Assembly (NCBI GenBank): GCA_022478985.1
Contig: JAKSZP010015879.1
Span: 1-64,000, forward strand
Length of the DNA stretch: 64,000 nucleotides
Direction: 5' to 3'
Source of the DNA: Massospora cicadina
Lineage: Eukaryota; Entomophthoromycota; Entomophthoromycetes; Entomophthorales; Entomophthoraceae
Shown: positions 45,783 to 56,479 of the stretch, one piece after another
How the letters are laid out: each line of letters starts with the position of its first letter
How positions within the stretch are numbered: the stretch's first letter is position 1
The notes under the pieces: generated by a model
Told to the model about the DNA's origin: nothing
The model's database searches: none
The model's input: the letters and a program-made list of their open reading frames with translations, nothing else
Translations under genes and position numbers: made by a program

Positions 45783-46435
45783 TAAAATTTTGACTTCATG
45801 TAAAATAAGGCTTCAATTGATTACTTGAGTGAAGGCACTTTCAGTGTATTTTACCAAAATGGACGGAAGCATCTGTTTATTGGAGCATCAAGGCTTGGGC
45901 GCATTTCCGCAGAACCTAAATTTCCCCAGCCCATTTTAAATATGTTTTTGGACCAACATTCCTTGTTGATTGACTTTCTTAATAAAAACCCCCGTTATTT
46001 TATGTTTTTTTCAATGGTTCCTTGGGCAAACTTGGTGATGGACCTCTTTGGGGAGGTCTCCAATCATGTGGGCCACTACCTTATCTTGCAATTTACCAAA
46101 ATACCAGGGGCACCTGTGGGCCGCCCAGGTCCCTCCAGATCGAGGCACCCAAAACCCCTGACGTTCAGCCACACTTGATTATGGACGCCCCTCTGGGGTC
46201 CACTCAAGCGGTGATGTTCCTTACTTACCTGGTATTTTATGTTGCTCTTTATACACTTGCCTGAGGTACCCTTTGCACTGGCACCGCTTGAGGTGCCTTC
46301 CTACCCATTCTTTTAAAGGCTAGTTCCCTAGCAATGTGGGTTTGCATCCCATATCACCTTGCTGGGAATGAGAGAGTTACAGACACTCTCTTGACACCTA
46401 GCACATTGATAGCATACATACAGCTATTACCTTTT
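45783..46435. other. Unassigned block, weak ORF
   Basis: A 117-codon open segment (45,825-46,178) and an overlapping 80-codon one (46,022-46,264) are present; the second ends with a hydrophobic run (VMFLTYLVFYVALYTLA). A decayed inverted repeat CCCTAGCAA/TTGCTGGGA flanks the T-arm-like word near 46,340. No domain recognised. Confidence 0.3.
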
Positions 46436-46868
46436 TGACAAAATTGATAATCAGAAGATTATAAAACTATGTAATTTTGAATTAGAGACTCTCCCACGAT
46501 GGTAAATCAAAAGAACTTCACATTAATACATTTTATTAAACTTTTTATGGTTCAATGATCAGGTTTGAGGTGTGTATTTAATGTCGTTGATAATAGTATT
46601 ATAGTAAAAGTGGGTATGTGATATTGTATAAAGCCAATTATCCTAGATGAGTTCTTCACAGCCAAATGGGTTAATTCTACTCATGTTTTCACTTATAGAA
46701 AAAAACTTGAAGCCTTCCTTAACCCACTTGAAGGTACTTGGAAACAACCCAGACAAGGGAAAACTATCCCTTCAACTCTAATCACAAGAGTTGGCAAACT
46801 TTTGGACAACAAGGTAACCTCACCCTTCCACTCTTAGCAAAAGAGACCTTTAGAACACCAGACAATTA

Positions 46869-46902
46869 TATAAGAGAAACTATCTCACAAGTTTCTCTTA
46901 TA
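46869..46902. other. Perfect 13-bp inverted repeat
   Basis: TATAAGAGAAACT and AGTTTCTCTTATA are exact inverse complements with an 8-base loop. It lies inside the reversed LTR copy; no T-run follows, so it is not a simple terminator. Confidence 0.6.
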
Positions 46903-47197
46903 GAGTGATACACAATTGTAAGAAACTGATATATTTGTCTTCTGAAAGTATCTGTTTTTAAGATATAATTTAAGGGATTTATAAAGGGAAGTTGTCGCCT
47001 AAAACTTCCATCAGCGCTCCAATGGGAACAGCATCCATTACTAAAAAATTTAACCTTTAGGAGTCATCTGAAACAATGTATAACTAATCCGCTTAATCAG
47101 ATTCTGAAACTGACTAGGCCACAACCACTCCTGGGTTGGTTTAAAAAACGTGTACTAACGCCTTTAGTTAACCCTGGCGAATTAGCTCATTAAGCTA

Positions 47198-47244
47198 GCA
47201 ACCTGCTTAAGTAATGTACCATTTACATATTAATAGCAGGTCAC
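47198..47244 (-). other. Diverged copy of the element C LTR hairpin
   Basis: In the reverse strand the arms are GTGACCTGC and GCAGGTTGC, so pairing is kept with two G-T pairs; the inner AATG/CATT pair is also kept. Length is exactly 47, as in C. Confidence 0.6.
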
Positions 47245-47595
47245 TTTGCCTTTTAGGCTAATTTGCAAGTTGCTGCAAACAAAAGCGTTGTCAATGCTTC
47301 AGCAAATTTTTTAAACCCAAACTGACTGGTATCAAACTCTCTTGATCTGCGCAAGAATAGTTAATTATTAACATTTAGACCAATAATTGAAATACTTGAA
47401 AATAATGCTGGGTATCCTCCCCAATAAAATATCATTAGCCCATCATAATAAATTCTGGTGAATTTTTTAATATATTATTGAATTAAACCAAGAGATTGGT
47501 ATTAGATATTTCTAACTCTCACATCTGATATAGGTTTTTATAATATGAATTTGACCCTAGTGGATAAAACAGGCATTTATTATAATTCAATAACA

Positions 47596-47820
47596 CTGGA
47601 GATGTGGGGAATTCTAAAATTTTAACATTTGATAAGTAAGTAGATAAAAGGAATAAACGAGCTACTTGATAGGTATGACAATCTGTTTCTGACCTCCACA
47701 TATGATTCAGCAAAAATGAAGAATTCATACCTAACAAAAATGGGAGATGCTTTTCCCCTCTGAGTAAAGCCTTTTAAAAATTAAATTTGAAGAAGCTCAA
47801 ACTTCCACTGAACTTAAGCA
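47596..47820. other. Element F sequence, no domain readable
   Basis: Short stretch between the reversed LTR and RT; nothing recognised. Confidence 0.3.
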
Positions 47821-47824
47821 ATTA

Positions 47825-48500
47825 TGTAAGTTGAACTGATTTTACCCTCCCAAAGCTGCTAGTTCTCGTCTCTACTAATAGTTAGCAAAAAGGATGGAAG
47901 TCATCAAGTTTTCATGTACTATATAAAATTTGAACTTAGTAACCAAAAAAGGATAGCTACTTCTTCACACTGCAATGATGATTAATTATGTCGTCTAGCA
48001 GTGCTTATTATTTTTCAGCTATGGATCTTAACAGTGGGTATTCTAAATAAAGTTATCTCTTAAGACTGATCTAAGTGCGCCCTAATTTTAAAAGAGGGAC
48101 TATTAAAATAAATTAATGCCACAGGGGCTTTGCAATGACCCAACAACCTCCAAACATGCGATGGACGGACTTCTAGGTGCTGAAGCATCATGAGTTTTAA
48201 TATACATCAATGACATCATGGTGCTCCCAAAAAAACCTTCAATATGTTTTAAAGCATTTTCACAAGGCCTTCACCCAGCTGATACAAGCTTCCCTCAAGA
48301 AGAAATTTTTTAAATGTTATTATGAAACCTAAAAATAAGTTCCTTGGTTATAAGATCAGAGAGTGGTAAATCTACTTTATCTAAGAAAAGTCATTATGAT
48401 CGTGAAAATGTCCCTCACTGCAGTCTAAGAGATCTAAGTGTTATCTGGGATGGTAGGTATTATATACAATTCCCCCACAATTTGCTGACCTCAATGAATA
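47825..48500 (+). pseudogene. Element F reverse transcriptase (remnant)
   Basis: Readable pieces are AKRMEVIKF, YYFSAMDLNSGY, MPQGLCNDPTTSKHAMDG and LIYINDIMVLPKKP, with the catalytic box YIND at 48,203-48,214. Several frameshifts. Confidence 0.8.
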
Positions 48501-48599
48501 TTTAGTTTATCTGCTTAAAAGAATTCCTTTTGAGAGGAACCACAGTAAAATAAAGCCTTCAACATATTTGGGAATGCCTTATTTTATGCAATCTATGCT

Positions 48600-48930
48600 C
48601 ATTCATCCAAAGTTTAAATAAACTTTACCATTGTTTACGTTACCAGCAATGTGGCTGTGGGAGCTATACTAGCTCAATTGGATAATCAACAAGTGGACCA
48701 CCCAGTGTCCTACTATATTAAAACTCTGTCCAAGGTCAAAAGAAAACTAAAGCAAGGCCAAACAAGAGTGTTTAGCCATACTCCTCGCCATTTAGCCACT
48801 TTTACCCTAACTAAATGTAGCTTATTACACCATTGTTATGGATCAAGTTTCCTTAAGTAGTTGCAAGAGGTAAAAGCCCCTGATGGGAGACTGGCGATAT
48901 GGCACTACCACTACAAAATTTATATATAAA
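48600..48930 (+). pseudogene. Element F RNase H (remnant)
   Basis: Open at 48,651-48,860: VAVGAILAQLDNQQVDHPVS then YYIKTLSKVK, and EVKAPDGRLAIWHYHYKIYI in another frame. It matches RNase H of A. Element H begins about 110 bases later. Confidence 0.75.
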
Positions 48931-49040
48931 ATAGTTTCTTGTTGAGGTACTATATACCAAAACATAGACGAAATTTTGTGCATGCCAGTATAAAATAGAT
49001 TAGGTATTAAGGCGACCACCTTTATGCCTTGATAGGTCAG

Positions 49041-50037
49041 TGTCATGGATCGTTATGGTAATAATAAGACTGTTCTGACACTAAGGATGAGTTACCGCCC
49101 AAGGTAACAGTCAGAACACCTTTGGTACATCCATCCATATTGTAGGATGCAAGTAAAAGGAAACTGTGAGAACTAACCAGAAAATCGTAAAAATTGGAAA
49201 TCATAGCCACTAGATGCCTGGCAAACTTCTTATTTTCACAAACAATATTGTGGTTTAAAGAATTTTTCTCAAAAAACTAAGGAGCAGAAAGGGAAAAAAT
49301 GGGGTGACAGTGGAACCTGGTTTTGGCCTGCTGCCTTATAAGCTCACTAGATAGGAAACCAGAACCATGTGCATCATTGTCAAGGATATCTTTGTGATTT
49401 GGTTTATGGCGGATTAACGCCCCTAAATTGTTACTAATACCAATTCAAATATGAACCGTTAAGGCATATTGATATCAACTTCTTTTGTGAAAATTTTATT
49501 CTGCCATGATTGCATTTAGCACAATGGCGATGACTACTCCTGTGGACAGCAGGTTGTGCCTATGGCCAGGCCAAGTATATGGGGTCCCATTGCATGTGAA
49601 AAGGTCTAAACGCCTATACATGTCAGGTATGGGATCGCCTTTGGCAGTAGTGGAGGGAAATGAAGGATAGTGATTTCTATGCCCAAGAGTAAATCAATTA
49701 TCTTTTTCACCAATTACTGATCTACTTTGGCTAGAAAAACTCAAACCAGCGGAGGGAATCTTTTGTTGAGGAAAATTGCTATAAACCCTCTCCTGATGAT
49801 GGCTCCTGCCATCGCCACCTCTTGACACCCCCAAATTTTCTGCACCAACTCCTGGGTGTTGAGCAGAGGGTAAGGGGCGCAATCTTTAAGGCATATGCTG
49901 TTACACACCTCTCATCTACCACATGGGATAAATCTCCTTGGGTGGCAAGAGGTACGGCCGCCTGCTTAATACCCTTCTTGGTCTGGAACATGTGTTCCTT
50001 CTGTGTAAGTTAAAAGGCGTGCTTCCCAAGAGTTACA
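49041..50037 (-). repeat. Element H 3' LTR
   Basis: On the minus strand it begins TGTAACTCTTGGG behind the polypurine tract and ends ATCCATGACA. Both ends match the solo copy at 32,696-34,068. Its open segment 49,991-49,779 holds QGDLSHVVDERCVTAY, shared with the solo copies. Confidence 0.8.
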
Positions 50038-50058
50038 TTACCCTTCCCTTTTTTAACT
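50038..50058 (-). other. Polypurine tract of element H
   Basis: Minus strand GTTAAAAAAGGGAAGGGTAA directly before the LTR start. Confidence 0.8.
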
Positions 50059-50194
50059 GGGGTAGTAGCACCACCTGGAACATGTTTAAGTGCAAAGTTA
50101 AAATGTTCCTTGGGCATCTTGGTAGCCATGAGGGAGGCAACCTTCTGGGGGAGGGCGGGGAGCATCAGAGTGTTCAATAAAGAAGGCCCTCACT

Positions 50195-50345
50195 AACGGT
50201 TTGGCAAATGGAAAAATTGTTGGCATTAACCCAGCTGTTCTCATAGGAAGAAAATCCCTTTCAAGCAACCAAAGACTGCACCAACAACATAATCGTCATG
50301 ATGCCAGAATGACATCCACCTTTGCCTCCTCTGAGTCTTTAACCC
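50195..50345 (-). pseudogene. Element H chromodomain (remnant)
   Basis: Behind the integrase C-terminus one minus frame reads EEAKVDVILAS and another reads KGFSSYENSWVNANNF, the typical end of a chromodomain (WKGY...NSWEP). Chromodomains of chromoviruses steer integration towards histone-marked chromatin. A frameshift splits it. Confidence 0.6.
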
Positions 50346-51420
50346 AACAGGTTTAGGACCATCAGGTTTTTCCCTTTAACGATGGCAACTGGGAAGCGTG
50401 GAATACTGGAAGCTGCTTCCAGAACTGGTAAGACTAAATGGAAGGCCCATTTCCCAATTCTTCTCCATCACATGAGGGCCAGAGGATAGTCTTGAACTTC
50501 TGTGAGGGAACCTTTATATGCATGTGTCGTATATCTAGCATAACTAATAAACCAACCTTTATCCCATGAGCGGGAAGGCTTGTGCAATCCATGAGCTATT
50601 TATAATCACTTATTGCCTTAATCAGGTGTTATTGAACCAGATTGTTTATTCAAAATCTGCTGCATAGATCTTTGGCGGAAGGTACTTTAAATAGAATGCA
50701 AGAAACATTGAGAATGTGGGTTTATACCTCAGGGTAACTTTATGTGAGGAAACCCATTCAACAAATAGGAGGCGTTATTGTACGCAAACTGTATAAGGGG
50801 AAGATCAGAGGATCAAGTATTCTATGCAGTGGAGGCATAACAGCGGAGGTACTGCTCAAGAATCTGGTTTACCCTCAGAGTTTGGCCATCCAACTGGAAG
50901 TGATATGCAGTAGAGCAGCATGGCTTGATCTTTATATGCCCCAATAATGAATTCCAAAAGTGAGTGGTAAACTGGGCCCCCCGTCGCTTACCACCTTCTG
51001 GGTAAGCCAAACAGAGAAAACATGACAAACAAATATCTGGGCTGGCTCCTTGGAAAAATTAACTGACATACAAGGGATAAAAAATGAAGAATTTTGTCAA
51101 GCAATCCATGACCACCATAATTGTTTTAATACTTTAAACGGGAAGCTCAATAATGAAGTCAACGAATACTGAGGTTCATGGACCTTTTGCCTGCTGCAGG
51201 GGATGGAGGAGACCATTAATATTTATCTAACAGACTTGACCTATGAGAATATTATTCATTGATGATCCAAACTAGTAGAACTTTTTAGATTCCCAGCCAG
51301 ATGAACATCCACTTTACCAAATTGAGACTTTTTATTCCCTGGGTGCCCCACAACCAGGGGATCATGGTGAGCAGAGATTACTTCACCCCATAGTTGGAAA
51401 AGGAACCCAATACCTTTTGA
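50346..51420 (-). pseudogene. Element H integrase
   Basis: Head: HHDPLVVGHPGNKK near 51,390. Core: SVFVDFIIELPV near 51,165 and TIMVVMDCLTKFFIFYPL near 51,110, then RRGAQFTTHFW and STAYHFQLDGQTLRVNQ (50,930-50,870), in which Pro-Gln-Thr and the catalytic Glu region are altered (TLRVNQ for TERVNQ). C-terminal GPY-type motif LGPYVMEKN near 50,450 and VFHASQLPSLKG. Confidence 0.85.
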
Positions 51421-51559
51421 ACAAAATCTGCCCCTCTGTTAACAGATCGTGAGTTTGCTTGTGATTGCAAACCCAACTGATTAAAAAGCTCCAGCCCCTC
51501 AAAGCAAGAGATATGATCTGCCAGTAAACGATATACCAAAGGCATATCTTGCGTCCAAG

Positions 51560-52045
51560 CATCTATAGAATTTTTGGGAGGAGCAATGGTGAGAATCTTA
51601 TTGAATACATCACCGTTGTCAACTGCTGTGTTTTCTCCTATGTCAAATTCAGGGATAGATTATGACTTAACAATTCAGGGAAAATGTTTAGAGATTATTA
51701 AAATTTTAGTTTAAATTAAAGCTGCACAAGTTACAAAAGATCTGAGCCTGACAGTGTGCCAACTTCTTTGGCTTTATGAAATAAATAAGATCCTGTAGTC
51801 CATCCAGACAACCACATCATGCATGCGCCTTGAAGGTACTACCAATGGATAAGCGAACACAATCCATTGGCAAGCTCATTGTCATTTATAATCCATGATT
51901 TCTCTTAGGAAGAGAACTTTTAGGAGAAGTAGGCAATGGGATGCTCTACCCCATTTTGATCCTGAAGCAGTACTGCCTCATTGCAGCAGCTGAGGCATTG
52001 CATATCTTTGGGATTTATGATGATAAACAAGTCGAGATCCCTGCC
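51560..52045 (-). pseudogene. Element H RNase H
   Basis: Minus frames read AVLLQDQNGVEHPIAYFS, SWIINDNELA and YLQGA, the usual order of the RNase H domain; the last part is in shifted frames (DYRILFIS). The acidic first residue has been lost. Confidence 0.75.
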
Positions 52046-52484
52046 CCTTAATTGATTTCCAATAAGTTAACTATCAAGCCTTTCCACTTAAAGCCTGTTG
52101 TTGAAGGCACTAATGGGAAATTTTATCAGGAAGCATCACGCGCATGGAAAATAGACTTATGCCTTCTGAAATTACAACTATACTTCCCAAATACAAAGGT
52201 GCAACTTCATCAATGTGGTCATAAGGACATCTTCAAAGAACAATAAAGGCGGTAACTAGGAAGTTGAACTAGAAGGACTCAGAAGATTCTGATCATATGG
52301 AACCATAGAGGTCTTCTTGGCATTGCACCCCCATTTGTTCTATAAATAATACATCATTCTAAATCAGCAAAGTAGTCTATTTATCCCATCATTTTGTCTT
52401 CCTTGACCTATCTACTAGTTTTACAGCTTCAAGCCCCATCTTAAACAAAGACTTATAGTCAAAAGAAATAATAAACCAACTTAA
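52046..52484 (+). repeat. Element I 5' LTR, 3' part (start uncertain)
   Basis: The stretch ends at a primer-binding site and so should be LTR. The start is not defined because the partner LTR is outside the window. No ORF of note. Confidence 0.45.
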
Positions 52485-52485
52485 G

Positions 52486-52503
52486 TGGTGCTCACTACAA
52501 GGG
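52486..52503 (+). other. Primer binding site of element I
   Basis: TGGTGCTCACTACAAGGG, one base different from the site in D, E and K. Confidence 0.75.
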
Positions 52504-52562
52504 CCTCCAAGCTGTCCAGTGTAGATGTCTATCACTAAAATTAATGTTGGACATTATCCTTC

Positions 52563-53083
52563 TCAACTTAAGAAAAAGAATGTTGGAGGTATTAGTGCTC
52601 CCAAATCTACTACTATGATTGGCCCGTCTCCTGGCCAATCATCAAATAATATAATGGATATCAACAATATGAGTACCCATGGCGAAAAGACCTTGGCAGA
52701 TTCTCAGTGGAATCCTAGCTATCGGAAAAATACAGTTTATCACAAAAATTGGCTTAAAAAGGTAAATACTAATAATAGGATTACTCCAACTTCTTGGCCA
52801 AATTTGAGGAATTTAATATTGCATGGATCTGAACCCTCCCAAGGTGAGAAGATTTTACTCAATGATGATAGGGTGTGAATTAACCAATCATTACCACCCA
52901 AGTCTGACCACCGCCAAGGTGCAAAGATTTTACTTGATGATGATAGGGTGCGAATGAACCAATCATTACCACCCAAGTCTGACCACCGCCAAGGTGAGAA
53001 GATTTTACTCGCTGGTGATTGGATACAATTCATCAAATTGTTACCACATGGGTCAGTTTTGCCTCAAAAATTTCATCTTTGAT
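52563..53083 (+). pseudogene. Sense ORF in element J 5' LTR, with 25-residue repeats
   Basis: One frame runs across most of the LTR with a single internal TGA (52,876-52,878), which stands where the next repeat unit has CGA. It reads STTMIGPSPGQSSNNIMDIN, NWLKKVNTNNRITPTSWP and then tandem units ILLDDDRV.MNQSLPPKSDH. The repeat period, 75 bp, keeps the frame. The 3' LTR has the same frame open (to 56,928). Several differences between the two LTRs are silent (CCG/CCA, GGC/GGA, CAC/CAT, ATT/ATC). No known family. The frame could be the tail of an ancient gag or pol that overlaps the LTR. Confidence 0.5.
52843..53060 (+). repeat. 75-bp tandem repeat in element J 5' LTR
   Basis: Units 52,843-52,917 and 52,918-52,992 are nearly identical, followed by a partial, diverged third unit. 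Each starts GGTGAGAAGATTTTACT or close to it. The 3' LTR has the same array at about 56,777-57,000 with more change. Confidence 0.88.
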
Positions 53084-53344
53084 CTGATAGGCCAAAAACC
53101 TATATTTCCTAATATAGATGACTCAGCTTTATATTCTTTTGCCTCAAATACCAATGGTCTTGAAATCTGAACCAGTTTAAATACGAAAAACTAGTATTGA
53201 GAAAAGGACCTTTCTTGGTTTTGCCCTGCCTAAACAATAAAAAACATAAAAAACTTTAACAAGCGTTATTTATTACTTTTATTATAGAGTATAACTCTCA
53301 CTTTAAACAAATTATTTGTGGCATCTGTTGGTGGATCCCCAAAC

Positions 53345-53362
53345 TGGTGCTCGCTACAGGGG
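53345..53362 (+). other. Primer binding site of element J
   Basis: TGGTGCTCGCTACAGGGG, three or four bases behind the LTR; differs by one base (CpG kept) from the site of D, E and K. Confidence 0.85.
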
Positions 53363-53400
53363 TCAAACCCCCTGAATACTTCTATAAGTACTAACAAAAA

Positions 53401-55532
53401 ATGGAGAGTGTCATCCGTTGGGTGCAAAATGGGGAAGGGACTAAAGACAATTATCGAATGGACATCCCTACTGCTTTGAGACTGAAGAAGAACAATTTGA
53501 GCACATATTAATACCTGAGTCTCATCGCATCACTTGGCCAGCCACTGAAGCTGTGAGAGACCTTAATCATGGCATCCTTAACCCTGGTGACATTGCATCT
53601 AACAAACAAGCGTCATTAGTAGAGGAACGCCACTTGTTTCTCTATGAGACTAGTGTCCTCCAAGAGACCTATGGTCAGCTTACAAATTTGACCACCTATG
53701 TATGCAAGTTTGCTCACCCTGCCTTGGTCCATATGATACATCTCTTAGTCGGCCATCATGAAGAGCTTCATCAACACCTAGATACCCATGCAGCTCTGAA
53801 TTTAGCCTATGATAAGCTGTGTCAACTGACCTCCAAACATCTTGTAGCAGTTAGATCTGGTGTGGAAGCTAATCACAACTTCATCATACAGCTGCATGAC
53901 TGACTTACTACTATAGACACTGGGATTGTAAAGTATGTAGAGGAGGTCATGAAGATATTCTGGGATAAACTGAACGCATCCTCCGCTAGCACCCACTCGT
54001 TGTTGGAGGAGTTTGCTAAAGAACTTGAAAAGCAAATTGAGCAAACACATTGTGACCTTTCAGCCCCCAACTCTATCCTTCAAGAAAAATATGAACAGCG
54101 TGTGGCTGTGGTGGAGCGGCAGTTAATTCAGGCCTTTTTGCATGTTGAAGAGCTTGAACATCATCTGTTGCTTGAACCATCTAGCGCCACCACCACCCTT
54201 GCGGCCAAGGTGGTTCAGCTAAAAAAGGAGCTAGCTCTCAAAGTTTCATTTGAAAATACCAAATATTTGGCACGTCGCCTGACTGAATGTGAAATCAAAG
54301 CAAAAAGGGATAAAAGCTTCGCTGGAAAGCCCTGTGATGTTGAAGGAAGTATATAGTCAACTAATGCAGGTCGAGTGGAAGTATAATCAGATTAAGGAGG
54401 GGGTACAAGACCCCAGCTCCCACTCTCGTGATGATGAAGGGTGTAAACAAATGAAAGAAGAGCTGAAGAACCACGTGAAAGCCGTGGAAAATGCTCAATT
54501 AAACCTAAGCTCAATGATGTCACAACTCCATTTTCAAGTCAATGCAATGGAGATTTGAGTGGAAGATCTTGAAACTCATAGATCAGGGATCAAAGCTCGA
54601 CTGAGACTATGTGAATCTGGGCCCTAGAAGCCCTCTCTAAAATGGAAACCTGGCTTGAAGCCATGCATGACCAGCTCAATCGCCTTTCATGGACCTTTGA
54701 TAAGTTAAGCTACTGCTCTAAAACATCGGAAGCAGAAGCTCCAGCTATTCATACCCTAACTGGGAATGACCATAATTCAATCAAACCAACGTTTAAAGAC
54801 AAGTTCATCCCCGGCGAGGGTAGCATTGCCTCATTTTTATACGTTTATGAAGCAGCTATGGAAGGGGCGACTGATCATCAGAAGGCCAAACATATCCTTT
54901 CCTGTTTGGGCTGCATGGCACAGGAGGTGATGGTACCACATATGGATGCTCTTAGCACCTGGTCCAAAGTTAAAGAGGCTCTTATAAACACGTTTGGTTC
55001 AAAACAGGCTTTAAGTATGAAAAAGTAAGCTTTTATGCGTATCAGTATTTGAAAAGGAGAATCAGTGGTCACCTTTGAAGAACGATTTTATATGGAAGCA
55101 CAGATGTTGTTAACTTTGAAGATGTTGACTTTGGATGTTGCTGTAGCCGCCGTTTTGACTGGAGTGGCTACTTACCCAACGCTAGCAATGCACATCACCT
55201 CAGTTAAATGCTATTTTCATACCATTCAAGACATCAAGGAGGCGTTAATAGATGTCACTGATTTCCATAAGCCCAAAGTTCCACATGGAGCAGTATCTCA
55301 TCCTCGCGTTTTAACCATTGAGGATTCAAAGCCTTAGCCTCGAGCCCTAGCTATTGAAGACAAGAAGGAGCCCCTTCAGATAATGGGCCCTGAAGAGCAA
55401 AACCCCAAAGCAAAACGTCCTGAACACCCTCGGTGTGAATACTGCAACAAGTTTGGACACAATGAGGCTGTGTGCTGGAAAAAGAAAGCTGACGCCAAGG
55501 AACAGGAGCAGGGAAAAGAAATGTCAGCATAG
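53401..55532 (+). pseudogene. Element J gag
   Basis: The start ATG is 53,401. After a frameshift near 53,460 the frame runs open to TGA at 53,901 and on through 54,354 with long helical, Glu/Lys/Leu-rich segments (HSLLEEFAKELEKQIEQ) typical of coiled coils. After further shifts the capsid part is open at 54,642-55,028 (PGEGSIASFLYVYEAAMEGA and TWSKVKEALINTFGSKQ). The CCHC zinc knuckle is intact at 55,434-55,475 (CEYCNKFGHNEAVC), followed by a Lys-rich tail. About four stops and three frameshifts in 700 codons make it the best kept gag here. No Gly-X-Y tract. Confidence 0.88.
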
Positions 55533-56425
55533 GGAAAGGCACACCTATTGCTGACAAATTTCATGTGCCTGACCCATTTAACCAACTTATGCCATTACCT
55601 CGCATTACCAATATCCCTGTGGATGATTCTGAGGGGTACAGATGAGGTCAGCTATTATGTTGTAGTAGTACCTGCTGAAGTGGAAGTCCCCGATCACTTG
55701 AATGCTGTAGGAGTGGATGAAGCCACCATACCTGATGAGATGTATCTCAGCCAAGTTCTAGGGGAGCCAATCATTATTGATACCACCAGTGATGCAGATG
55801 AGGTGTTGTCTCACCTTATTCGCCCTATCCAGCATGGCTATACCATGCAATCCATCTGGAAAAATTACCCTGAGACCGCGTGAAATTAACCTCCAATTTC
55901 CATCTTAAGGAGGTCTTAGCACTATTGCCCACTTTTGGGGGGATACTCACAAAGGTCAAAGTGGTCATCCAAAAGTTCGGGTGATGGCTATTTTAGATAC
56001 AGGCTCCCCGGTGAACGTAATCTCCTCCAAGTTGATGAAAAAATCAAACTTGCACCTGACTTGGAGTATAACCAAGACTTTGGAACCGCTGGTCCTAACA
56101 ACACCCGCGCACTGGGTGCTTACTTGTCCCTTCCCATTCATATTGGAAAGCTTATTTTATTGGCCCCTGCAGTGGCTTTGGAGAATAACAATTATGATAT
56201 GCTTATAGGTACTCAGTTCATGATTGAATATGATGGCATTATTAATATGAAGCAAGGGTTCTTGTCATTGCTCAATTATGAAGTCCCCTTAGTTCTAGCC
56301 AATAAAGAACCCAGCAAGAAGGAATACACTTGCATTTACACCAACCTCATAAAAACAGCGACTAAAGAAAGGCAGGCTGCCAATGAGCTCCTGCACCCCC
56401 CTTCCTACATCTCAAGTGGATGGTA
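55533..56425 (+). pseudogene. Element J protease
   Basis: An open leader (55,548-55,883) precedes the retropepsin D-T-G-S (Asp codon 55,996-55,998) in AILDTGSPVNVISSKLM. A frameshift near 56,060 separates the second half LSLPIHIGKLILLAPAVALE and YDMLIGTQFMIEYDGIIN. The frame ends at TAA just before the polypurine tract; the linker and RT that follow protease in the other elements are absent. Confidence 0.88.
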
Positions 56426-56470
56426 AGGTATTATACTACCATAACCGCAACACTCCTACCAACATTCTTG

Positions 56471-56479
56471 AGGGGGCAA
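56471..56479 (+). other. Polypurine tract of element J
   Basis: AGGGGGCAA directly precedes TGTCAGACATT. Confidence 0.8.

Larger units (their letters stand above)
46436..47595 (-). repeat. Reversed, old copy of the element C-type LTR (probably solo)
   Basis: The reverse complement carries the 47-base hairpin and its surroundings (AGTGACCTGC...GCAGGT) and the AGTTAAT..TATCAG region in the same order as in the C LTR. Ends are predicted from the distance to the hairpin in C and fall at TGACA (46,436) and TAACA (47,595), giving 1,160 bp against 1,156 and 1,168 in C. No clear target duplication (CTTTT versus CTGGA). Confidence 0.55.
49041..52045 (-). mobile_element. Element H: chromovirus-type LTR element, 5' part missing
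   Basis: On the minus strand, in order: RNase H (52,045-51,560), integrase (about 51,420-50,340), a chromodomain remnant (50,340-50,195), polypurine tract and 3' LTR (50,037-49,041). RT, protease, gag and the 5' LTR are absent or lie beyond element I, which probably inserted here. The left flank is GTCAG; its partner would be expected right of the window. The integrase style (GQT.RVNQILEQYLR) differs from all other elements here. Confidence 0.8.
52545..53341 (+). repeat. Element J 5' LTR
   Basis: Begins TGTTGGACATT where the partner has TGTCAGACATT (both from TGTCGG by CpG loss). Contains a 75-bp tandem repeat and a long sense ORF (separate entries). Ends GGATCCCCA. Confidence 0.92.

Noticed and set aside
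46107..46150. GAPVGRPGPSR as a collagen tract
   Set aside because: Gly residues are not at every third position.
46869..46902. Hairpin as a transcription terminator
   Set aside because: No T-run follows and the setting is eukaryotic retrotransposon DNA.
52740..53036. Minus-strand ORF with a repeated SPWRWSDLGGND motif
   Set aside because: It is the shadow of the 75-bp tandem repeat on the sense strand of the J LTR; the sense frame is the one kept in both LTRs.
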